DNA of 5,188 bases from Verrucomicrobiota bacterium (GTDB taxonomy: Bacteria > Verrucomicrobiota > Verrucomicrobiia > Limisphaerales > JAHEOI01), in contig JAHEOI010000255.1 in assembly GCA_018610125.1 (NCBI GenBank), positions 1 to 5,188 of the forward strand, in the 5' to 3' direction. The notes beneath the pieces were generated by a model, which had not been told where the DNA came from, did not search any database, and was given only the letters and a program-made list of their open reading frames with translations. Both the position numbers and the translations under genes were made by a program. Position 1 is the first letter of the stretch; each line of letters starts with the position of its first letter. This document shows positions 1 through 5,001 of this stretch, piece by piece.

Positions 1-54
1 GCCACGTGAAATCGCTGTTACCTTGGCGTTGCCTATTCATAGAACGGAATCATA

Positions 55-693
55 ATGTCAGAACGAGAGTGGGACAAATGGTATCAAGAAGGCGACACGC
101 CTTGGGACACGGGTGTTCCTTCACTGGAGCTGCAACGGGTATTGGAAGAGGGCTGGGTTTCTCCGGCAGGGCGAGCGCTGGAGCTTGGATGTGGTACCGG
201 TGACAACGCCATCGTCTTGGCCCAATACGAATTTGCCGTCACCGCGGTTGATTTGGCCCCGATGGCTTTGAGGGAAGCCGAGCGCCGCGCCAAACATAAC
301 GGTGTCTCTATCTTGTTTCTGGAGGCCGATGTGGGGCGCCTTTATCAGACGCACCGCCTCGAGCCGTTTGACTTTATCTTCGACCGCGGCTGCTACCACT
401 GCGTCCGGGACGAAAACCTATTCGGTTTTCTCAAGACACTCGAACGTTTCTCCGCCCCGGGGACGCGATTGCTCACTTTGACCGGTAACGCGAACGAGCA
501 GTCGGAAGAGGGACCACCGCGTCTTACCGAAGAAGAGATCCGTCGAGAGGTTGGAAGCCTGTTTCAGATCGATTGGATCCGCGAATTTCGACTGCGTACT
601 CGCGATGAGGAGAAGGGGCCGTTGGCATGGTCATGCTTGGCGACGTTGCCGCCAGGGCTGAACGACTTATCGATAGCGGTGGAAGTGTGGTAG
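55..693 (+). CDS. Class I SAM-dependent methyltransferase (TPMT/TehB-like)
   Basis: This 212-residue protein is predicted to be a soluble cytoplasmic enzyme that transfers a methyl group from S-adenosylmethionine to a small molecule. The substrate cannot be read from the sequence. An N-terminal segment with WYQEGDTPWDTGVPS (residues 9-23) is typical of small thiopurine-methyltransferase-like and TehB-like enzymes. Motif I, the SAM-binding glycine loop, is ALELGCGTGD (41-50). The acidic end of strand 2 is VDLAP (65-69), an acidic EADV follows at 90-93, and FDFIFDRGCYHCV (105-117) is the characteristic block after strand 4. Relatives usually end near the GPLAWSCL position (188-195), so the last 17 residues look like an added tail. 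The ATG at 55 is chosen because homology begins immediately after it; the ribosome binding site is weak (an ACGGAAT-like stretch). No operon partner is evident, since a 323-base gap follows. Family assignment is firm; the specific activity is unknown. Confidence 0.88.
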   Translation: MSEREWDKWYQEGDTPWDTGVPSLELQRVLEEGWVSPAGRALELGCGTGDNAIVLAQYEFAVTAVDLAPMALREAERRAKHNGVSILFLEADVGRLYQTHRLEPFDFIFDRGCYHCVRDENLFGFLKTLERFSAPGTRLLTLTGNANEQSEEGPPRLTEEEIRREVGSLFQIDWIREFRLRTRDEEKGPLAWSCLATLPPGLNDLSIAVEVW

Positions 694-788
694 CGCATTG
701 GAAAATGAAGGTGGCGATCTGTCCGGGACAAGCAGTGCATGGATTGGTTCTCGCGGGCTTGTGCGAACGGGGCGCAGGACAAATTTCC

Positions 789-818
789 TTGCCGGCGGAG
801 CCGGGTCTCTCGTAAAAT
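789..818 (+). promoter_or_regulatory. Possible sigma-70-type promoter
   Basis: TTGCCG (789-794) matches four of six bases of the -35 consensus. After an 18-base spacer, TAAAAT (813-818) matches five of six of the -10 consensus, at the start of a locally AT-rich patch. It points towards the prepilin-like gene but lies about 200 bases upstream of it, and its spacer contains half of a GC hairpin. This is motif matching only and could be chance. Confidence 0.2.
792..804. repeat. Short GC-rich hairpin with GGA loop
   Basis: CCGGC (792-796) pairs perfectly with GCCGG (800-804) around a three-base GGA loop. No T-run follows, so it is a poor intrinsic terminator. Its five-base stem and three-base loop resemble several hairpins in 2066-2354, so it may be the same kind of dispersed hairpin element. 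Confidence 0.35.
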
Positions 819-932
819 TTATATTGATTAAACAAGCCCCTAACTGATGGCGAAGTAGATGCCGGTGTGTACTGCTGCGGGAGCGCCCGCTTCGATTCCC
901 AAGGGTGAGGGGGCGAGGTCATGGCCTTTGCT

Positions 933-959
933 TTGGTTATTCTCCGCGGAGGTTACCAA
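933..959. promoter_or_regulatory. Dyad, candidate operator upstream of prepilin-like gene
   Basis: A perfect 10-base palindrome CTCCGCGGAG (942-951) is nested inside a second inverted pair, TTGGT (933-937) and ACCAA (955-959). The two share nearly the same centre, offset by half a base. The palindrome has no room for an RNA loop, so a protein-binding site fits better than a terminator. It ends 57 bases before the ATG at 1017. Function is inferred from symmetry and position only. Confidence 0.25.
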
Positions 960-1016
960 TAACAGGCGGGTATACAGGGAAGCGGAATCAAAACAAGGCG
1001 TGAGCACATACGAGCT

Positions 1017-1823
1017 ATGAACCCTTCAAAAAAGATTCAAAATGAACGCGTGCCAAGGGGAGCCGACTCTGTCTTGGCATTTACCTTAATCGAGCTGCTG
1101 GTCGTGGTCGCAATCATCGCGATCCTGGCGAGCATGCTCTTGCCTGCGCTGACCGAGGCAAAGACCAAGGCTCAACATGTCGGCTGTGTCAGCAACACCC
1201 GCCAGTTCGCTCTTGCTTGGCAAATGTATGCCGACGACAACGAGGGGACTTACCCGCCTCAGGATGGAAAACATGGGGAGTGGGTGAAAGGCTGGCTTAC
1301 GCCAGAGCCGAATAATCCCGATAATACAAATACCGTCTTATTGCGGGAGGGAAAGCTGTTTCCTTATCTGGAGAGCGTGGGGGTCTATCGGTGCCCCGGC
1401 GATAAAAGCCGGGCGATTATGGACGGTAAGGTCTATCCGCGAGTGCGCACGTATTCGGCAAACGCGTGGGTTGGAAGTGGAAAGCGCGGTTGGACGGGGG
1501 CGGCCGGCTACAACACTCATAAGTTCTACTGGAAGGAATCCGAGGTTGTTCGACCCGCGCCAAGCAAACTTTGGCTTATTATGGATGAGGATGAAGAGAG
1601 CATCAACGATTGCCGCATGTGGCCCAATCCCGTCAAGCTACGATTCCTCGACGTTCCCGGGAGTTATCACGGCGGAGCCGCGAGCTTGGCTTTCGCCGAC
1701 GGGCATTCCGAGCTCAAAGAATGGCGGGACCCACGCACGCTGAGTGCTCAACTCGGTGAGGTGTCGCCCTTTAATCAGGATATCCGATGGCTGCAACGAC
1801 GCTCGACCGTCCCCAAAGAGTAA
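1017..1823 (+). CDS. Prepilin-type N-terminal domain, H-X9-DG protein
   Basis: This 268-residue protein belongs to the large pseudopilin-like family of PVC bacteria (type II secretion/pilin leader plus H-X9-DG C-terminus). A short basic leader (residues 1-21) precedes FTLIELLVVVAIIAILASML. Prepilin peptidase cleavage is expected between A21 and F22, with the conserved Glu at +5 (E26). The hydrophobic helix (about 22-42) would anchor the protein in the membrane and pack it in a pilus-like fibre. Family marks follow: NTRQFALAWQMYADDNEGTYPP (59-80, consensus-like), YRCPGDK (124-130), and H218 followed nine residues later by D228-G229 in YHGGAASLAFADG. The -1 residue is Ala rather than the Gly usual in proteobacteria, which is common in Verrucomicrobiota. 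The ATG at 1017 is the only sensible start, and the ribosome binding site is weak. No secretion genes lie nearby, so it is probably one of many stand-alone paralogues. The role of the family is poorly known. Confidence 0.9.
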   Translation: MNPSKKIQNERVPRGADSVLAFTLIELLVVVAIIAILASMLLPALTEAKTKAQHVGCVSNTRQFALAWQMYADDNEGTYPPQDGKHGEWVKGWLTPEPNNPDNTNTVLLREGKLFPYLESVGVYRCPGDKSRAIMDGKVYPRVRTYSANAWVGSGKRGWTGAAGYNTHKFYWKESEVVRPAPSKLWLIMDEDEESINDCRMWPNPVKLRFLDVPGSYHGGAASLAFADGHSELKEWRDPRTLSAQLGEVSPFNQDIRWLQRRSTVPKE

Positions 1824-2065
1824 ACCGACCCTTGCGACAATGATGTCCTCCGATAGCGGTGCGCCGGTCGGGAAGCAAGAGAAGAAGTTTCCTTGTCAAG
1901 GAGGCGGATTAGCGAAGTAAAGAGGATGTCGAGCATTCAGGATGTTGGCGTAAGTGTTGCTTAGCCATTCTCGTGAGCGTGACCGACACCGCATTCATTT
2001 TTGGTTCGAATTGTTCCGGCGCACTCTAAGGTTAACACCGTTCGGAAAATGCCCATCTTTGACTC
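1824..2065. other. Intergenic region, nothing recognised
   Basis: No frame here looks like a protein. A 13-base inverted repeat, TCCTTG and CAAGGA around a single T (1890-1902), lies 66 bases past the prepilin-like stop. CCGACC (1825-1830) is repeated inverted as GGTCGG (1866-1871) with a 35-base loop. Neither is followed by a T-run, so no terminator can be called. Minus-strand frames that run through 1961-2362 cover the hairpin cluster and show no recognisable protein pattern. Confidence 0.5.
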
Positions 2066-2202
2066 GCTCTTACAGGGCTTGAATTCGTCCGGGTTTCGGT
2101 TCCCAGGATGGACCCTTGGGCTATGTTGACCCGCACCGTCGGCGCTCTCGAACAATGCCCCAACGGGGCAACTCAATGTAGCGCCTATGGGGCTTAGCCC
2201 TA
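2066..2202. repeat. Cluster of five short hairpins (REP-like dispersed repeat?)
   Basis: Five small stem-loops follow one another. GCTCT/AGGGC (2066-2078, loop TAC) has one wobble. CCCAGG/CTTGGG (2102-2120, loop of seven) has one wobble. GCACC/GGCGC (2133-2145, loop GTC) has an A-C mismatch that becomes a G-U pair if read on the minus strand. TGCCCC/GGGGCA (2156-2170, loop AAC) is perfect. TGGGGC/GCCCTA (2188-2202, loop TTA) has one wobble. Four of the five have a three-base loop, and they start 36, 31, 23 and 32 bases apart. Similar strings of GC palindromes are common non-coding dispersed repeats in Verrucomicrobiota and Planctomycetes genomes, some linked to REP-associated tyrosine transposases. 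That link is from general knowledge; no such transposase is in the window. Confidence 0.5.
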
Positions 2203-2467
2203 AGTGTGGAGGAGCCAACACACAACAAAGCCGTGTAAGGGCGGTGATCAAAACCATTTTTTCCGGATTTCCGAATGGCATTAACGTTAAGGCGGTAACC
2301 ATCCAGCCGCAAAAAGGCGCGGAAAATTCGCAAAAGGGAAGCGGAAGGATTCCGTCGACCAAGAAGGAGCGGGCAGCCGGCCTGCCGTGACTGCTCCCAT
2401 ACTATCTGCGTTCATCAGGAAACGCCAGCGATGGCTGGTTTCTCTATCTGATTGAAAGGTATCAGAA
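2203..2467. other. Intergenic region with further hairpins
   Basis: No gene is supported. The stretch holds a perfect 10-base palindrome TTAACGTTAA (2281-2290). It also holds four hairpins: CGGAA/TTCCG with GGA loop (2342-2354), GGCAG/CTGCC with five-base loop (2372-2386), CCAGC/GCTGG with GATG loop followed by TTTCTCT (2425-2445), and TCTGAT/ATCAGA with eight-base loop (2447-2466). The third has a T-rich tail and is the nearest thing to an intrinsic terminator here, though it has no gene just upstream. They may belong to the hairpin repeat or to the 5' end of the intron remnant. Confidence 0.4.
2425..2445 (+). terminator. Weak terminator-like hairpin
   Basis: CCAGC (2425-2429) pairs with GCTGG (2434-2438) around GATG, extended by a G-T wobble, and is followed directly by TTTCTCT. 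The stem is short and the tail is interrupted by C. The nearest upstream plus-strand gene ends 600 bases earlier, so the call is tentative. Confidence 0.2.
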
Positions 2468-2519
2468 ATGCCAATTGTCTGTTCAGCATTTAATCGCGCC
2501 ATAGCAGGTGGAAGCAATG

Positions 2520-2864
2520 AAGCCTGGGAAATATGGCGGTCGGCCCCGAGGGAGACCATGGGCACGGCGAAGGGAGAGAAATCCTTCCGGACGATGAAGG
2601 TGCGAGCCCTAACGAGCCGCTTGGATGAGACATCCTACTACGGAAGAAGGAAGAGACCAGCCGCCCAAGGAGTGGCTTGAGCGCTATGGGGCGGGCTGCT
2701 CTCCGGGACTCAATCGACTGAGATGGAAGCTCTATCAGAAGGCGAAGCGAGAGCCGAAGTTCCGCTTTTACACGCTCTACGACCGGGTCTACCGAAGAGA
2801 CACGCCGGAGGCGGCTTGGCAAAGAGTTGCCAAAGAGGATAAGGCCGGCGGTATCGACGGAGTC
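2520..2864 (+). mobile_element. Remnant of a group II intron, 5' part
   Basis: The clearly recognisable part is the start of the intron-encoded reverse transcriptase (from 2625 to about 2864). The purine-rich, hairpin-prone stretch before it includes GGTGCGAGCCCTAACGAG (2600-2617) and resembles the structured RNA (domains I-IV) that precedes such proteins. I could not place a 5' splice boundary (GTGYG), so 2520 is approximate. The catalytic domains V and VI and most of the protein are missing, so the element cannot be mobile or self-splice. The remnant stops abruptly where a B-repeat fragment on the other strand begins. Confidence 0.5.
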
Positions 2865-3215
2865 ATGATCCTGGAGCCGATCTTAGGCGGAAGGCCTTCC
2901 CGGAACTTCGCCGTTATGATCTTGCTTTCGTCCATCACCACGGTAAGCGGATTCTCGAAGCCTTCGGCATCGTCACTCCACCCCGCAAAAGTCTGCCCCG
3001 ATACCGGAGAGGCCTTAAGGGTGATAGCATCGCCCTCATTAAAGCGGGCCACTGAAATGATCGGCTTCCTTTTCTCAACATATCGCCAGTGGGCTTTACC
3101 GATTGCTGGCTCGTCGCATGCGCGGCTACGCCGATGCCAAAGCCTGCCAAATCTTTCGCGACCTCCGATCACTCGATGGACGAGCCGATGGACAGCGATT
3201 CGAACGATTCCATGA
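2625..3215 (+). pseudogene. ltrA-like: Group II intron reverse transcriptase/maturase, N-terminal fragment
   Basis: Only the first 80 or so residues of this 196-residue open frame are reverse transcriptase. LRWKLYQKAKREPKFRFYTL (32-51) followed by DRVYRRDTPEAAWQRV (53-68) and GGIDGV (75-80) is the standard opening of bacterial group II intron maturases, just before the RT fingers. Intact proteins of this family are about 400-600 residues with the catalytic YADD; none of that is present. After residue 80 (base 2864) the similarity stops. The frame continues to 3215 through sequence that makes better sense on the opposite strand (a B-repeat, about 2885-3066) and then through an unrelated frame. 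The tail is therefore chance read-through and the product should not be annotated as a real 196-residue protein. It most likely decayed by deletion or recombination after insertion. The RT identity of the first part is firm. Confidence 0.8.
2885..3100 (-). pseudogene. Divergent InlB B-repeat domain fragment
   Basis: Read on the minus strand, this stretch encodes FNEGDAITLKASPVSGQTF, then AGWSDDAEGFENPLTVVMD, then ESKIITAKF. That is the full signature of the divergent InlB-type B-repeat (Flg_new_2/Listeria-Bacteroides repeat): a GD-x-hTLxAxP strand, FxGWSxD, NPLTVxMD and a closing hTAxF. The repeat is an extracellular beta-grasp-like module of about 70-75 residues found in tandem in large secreted or surface proteins, which are frequent in PVC bacteria. 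Only one copy is present. No signal peptide, neighbouring repeats or C-terminal anchor can be seen. The frame is open on both sides by chance over the reverse transcriptase fragment and the 3061-3390 frame. The confident part is about 2885-3066; the stretch to 3100 could be the degraded start of the repeat. It is a fragment moved or left here by rearrangement, not a working gene. Confidence 0.75.
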
Positions 3216-3390
3216 GCGGCAAGACTCAGACCGGGCGTGGGACCTTGCCTTCGTGGTGCTTGGTGCCGAGGGGAGGTGTCAGAAGATCGAGGAATTGGCT
3301 GCCGAACGGATGAAAATGACCGATGCGAAAGCACTCGACTACCTCCTCAAATCCATACTTGCGATCGAGCAAGCACGTGGGCTACGCTGA
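3061..3390 (+). pseudogene. Unrecognised coding-like frame, probably a gene remnant
   Basis: After a stop at 3058-3060 this frame is open to the TGA at 3388-3390. The only plausible starts are TTG at 3103 (95 residues) or ATG at 3118 (90 residues), with no convincing ribosome binding site. The product is charged and predicted mostly helical: LLARRMRGYADAKACQIFRD near the start, then RAWDLAFVVLGAEGRCQKIE, and a C-terminal AKALDYLLKSILAIEQARGL. Codon choice looks coding-like, with many C or G third positions, unlike the other frames. I do not recognise the family. The helix-rich C-terminus faintly recalls small phage proteins, but I would not name one. It starts exactly where the B-repeat fragment ends, so it is more likely the 3' part of a truncated gene than a complete one. 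It ends 44 bases before the flavoprotein ATG. Confidence 0.4.
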
Positions 3391-3423
3391 CTGTGGTTAT
3401 CGTTCGCTCACGGTGGGGCATCG

Positions 3424-3429
3424 AGGAGG
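3424..3429 (+). promoter_or_regulatory. Strong Shine-Dalgarno site for the flavoprotein
   Basis: A perfect AGGAGG sits five bases before the ATG at 3435. It decides the start: the reading frame is open upstream to 3237, but the first 66 potential residues have no family similarity and overlap the preceding frame. Confidence 0.75.
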
Positions 3430-3434
3430 CGTGT

Positions 3435-4961
3435 ATGGTAGTCGCTCAAGATGGACTCACGAAGGCCTCGGTAACGATCAGTTGTGAGCTGTGCATTATC
3501 GGCGCCGGTATAGCCGGCCTGAACGCGCTGTTCGCCGCCAGCCGCTACCTGGGCAAGCATGACAAGGTCGTACTGGTCGACCAAAAGCCTGAGGTCGGGG
3601 GTATGTGGACGCAAACCTATGACTACGTCCGTCTGCATCAACCCTATCCGATGTTCACCGCAGGCAATATTCCTTGGACGTTAGATAAGCCGCGTTCCTA
3701 CCTCGCCACCAAGCAAGAAGTTCTCCGGCACTTCCAACACTGCCTGGACACCCTGCGTCAACGCGTCGCGCTGAGCGAGTACTTCGGTTATAGCTATGAT
3801 GAGCACCGAGAGATGGAAGTCGATGGTGACTGGCAGGTCGATATCCGCTGTCACAGGATTTCCGACCGGAATGCGCTTTACATCGTCGCTCGGCGCTGTG
3901 TTAAGGCGTTCGGCTTTGACATTCCGCAAAATCCACCGCTTACCCTGTCAAGCCGGCAGGTCGAATCGGTGTCTCCACATGACGCGGCGTTGCTCGGTTC
4001 GGCCATGCGGGAGAGTGACAAGCCGATCTTTATAATCGGCGGTGGGAAAAGCGCAATGGATACGGCTCATACCTTGATCGAGGCATGTCCGGGCCGGCGG
4101 ATCAACATGCTCATCGGCCAGGGCTGCATGTTCTGGAATCGCAACTCCGGGTTTCCCACGGGCCTAAAGCGATGGTTTGGGGGCGCGATGCCGATGGAAA
4201 ACTTTATTGACTGCGCTCTGCGTTTTCGCGGGGACAACGGTGCCGAAGTTTTCGATTATTTAAGGGAGACCCAGGCCCTCCATCTCAATGAGAACCCGCG
4301 GCAGTTTCGGCTGGGAATCATCTCGGAAGAGGAAATGGGCGTCATACGTGCCGGCGTCCACGACGTGCTGGAGCGTTATCTCGCCAATGTTGCCGACGAG
4401 GAGGGGCAGCCTGTCATGCAATTCAGAAACGGCGAGCGCAGGCCGATCGAGGCCGGCAGCTGGATTGTGAATTGCACCGGCTACCTCAACCGCCACCACG
4501 ACCACGTGTCGTACGAGCCTTATCTGTCGGCCAACGGCGCCGTGGTATCCGTTAACTCTTTATCGAGCGTTTTCTACCTTCCCAGCTTCGCGGCTTATTT
4601 CTTGGTTCAGTTGCTCTATCTGAGCAAGCTGGCGGACCTACGGCTGTATCAAATCAACTTTCGCGACTTGGATCAGCAGGACAGTACGGTCTGGCCGATA
4701 GCCGCAGTGACTCAGTTCCTCCACAACACGCTGCTGATTATGCAAGCGGTCCCTATCAAGGTAATGCAGGACTGCGGGCTGGACTTCAATCTCTGGTATC
4801 CGTTGCCCAGGCGGATACCGGTTATGATTCGCCTGTTAGTCAACCGTCAGCGGTATTTGGACCACTGCCGTATCGCGCTCGATCGGCTGCGTGAAACGCA
4901 GGGCATTGAATGCGGGCCGCTGCCGAGTCTGCAGCGTCGGATTGGCGAGGCAACCGCATAA
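3435..4961 (+). CDS. FAD/NAD(P)H-dependent monooxygenase-like flavoprotein
   Basis: This 508-residue protein is predicted to be a cytosolic two-dinucleotide-binding flavoprotein of the flavin-containing monooxygenase/Baeyer-Villiger superfamily, which uses NAD(P)H and O2 to oxygenate small substrates. The FAD site is CIIGAGIAGLNAL (20-32), with the acidic end of strand 2 at VDQKPEVGGMW (48-58). YVRLHQPYPMF (64-74) follows, in the place of the substrate/flavin-contact segment of this superfamily. A second Rossmann motif, FIIGGGKSAMDTA (199-211), should bind NAD(P)H. NCTGYL (346-351) corresponds to the conserved ATG-like motif near the flavin. The usual FxGxxxHxxxW/Y fingerprint of classical monooxygenases is not visible between the two Rossmann motifs, so it may be a divergent oxygenase or a plain oxidoreductase. 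The last 130 residues, with a hydrophobic stretch near SVFYLPSFAAYFLVQLLYL, match nothing I recognise. The ATG at 3435 is set by AGGAGG. An amidase remnant follows closely and could have been co-transcribed. Substrate unknown. Confidence 0.8.
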   Translation: MVVAQDGLTKASVTISCELCIIGAGIAGLNALFAASRYLGKHDKVVLVDQKPEVGGMWTQTYDYVRLHQPYPMFTAGNIPWTLDKPRSYLATKQEVLRHFQHCLDTLRQRVALSEYFGYSYDEHREMEVDGDWQVDIRCHRISDRNALYIVARRCVKAFGFDIPQNPPLTLSSRQVESVSPHDAALLGSAMRESDKPIFIIGGGKSAMDTAHTLIEACPGRRINMLIGQGCMFWNRNSGFPTGLKRWFGGAMPMENFIDCALRFRGDNGAEVFDYLRETQALHLNENPRQFRLGIISEEEMGVIRAGVHDVLERYLANVADEEGQPVMQFRNGERRPIEAGSWIVNCTGYLNRHHDHVSYEPYLSANGAVVSVNSLSSVFYLPSFAAYFLVQLLYLSKLADLRLYQINFRDLDQQDSTVWPIAAVTQFLHNTLLIMQAVPIKVMQDCGLDFNLWYPLPRRIPVMIRLLVNRQRYLDHCRIALDRLRETQGIECGPLPSLQRRIGEATA

Positions 4962-4973
4962 CCGGCAGTGGTC
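4860..4973. repeat. 11-base inverted repeat across the flavoprotein stop
   Basis: GACCACTGCCG (4860-4870) recurs as its exact reverse complement CGGCAGTGGTC (4963-4973), separated by 92 bases that include the stop codon at 4959-4961. The arms could pair in the transcript 3' end or be a chance match. No element boundary is otherwise visible. Confidence 0.3.
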
Positions 4974-5001
4974 TGGCATCGGCCGTCTTTCGGCGGAGGC
5001 G

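Larger units (their letters stand above)
694..1016. other. Intergenic region, no gene supported
   Basis: No frame here looks like a conserved protein. The stretch holds a GC hairpin (792-804), a promoter-like pair (789-818), an AT-rich patch (813-832), a second GC hairpin (877-890, stem GCGGG/CCCGC, loop AGCG) and a dyad at 933-959. Neither hairpin is followed by a proper T-run, so neither is a convincing intrinsic terminator for the methyltransferase. A minus-strand frame across 524-922 overlaps the methyltransferase end and has low-complexity, non-protein-like composition. Confidence 0.6.

Noticed and set aside
877..900. T-arm-like TTCGATTCC next to a GC hairpin, possible tRNA
   Set aside because: The five bases on each side of the would-be T-loop do not pair, and no acceptor, D or anticodon arms can be drawn.
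524..922. Long minus-strand open frame of 132 residues
   Set aside because: It is antisense to the methyltransferase end and the intergenic region, is Pro/Ser/Arg-rich in the way of GC-rich shadow frames, and shows no family motif.
1961..2362. Minus-strand open frame of 133 residues, with a second overlapping one
   Set aside because: It runs straight through the hairpin cluster and translates palindromic repeat sequence. It has no recognisable domain and no ribosome binding site.
2287..2565. Minus-strand frame of 92 residues
   Set aside because: Composition looks slightly protein-like, but it lies over hairpins and the presumed intron RNA on the opposite strand, and no motif is recognised.
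3359..3387. TTGCGA ... TACGCT promoter-like pair before the flavoprotein gene
   Set aside because: The -10 match is only three of six bases and it overlaps the end of the preceding frame, so it cannot be told from chance.
3237..3434. Upstream extension of the flavoprotein frame by 66 residues
   Set aside because: It has no family similarity, overlaps another frame, and a perfect AGGAGG supports the ATG at 3435.
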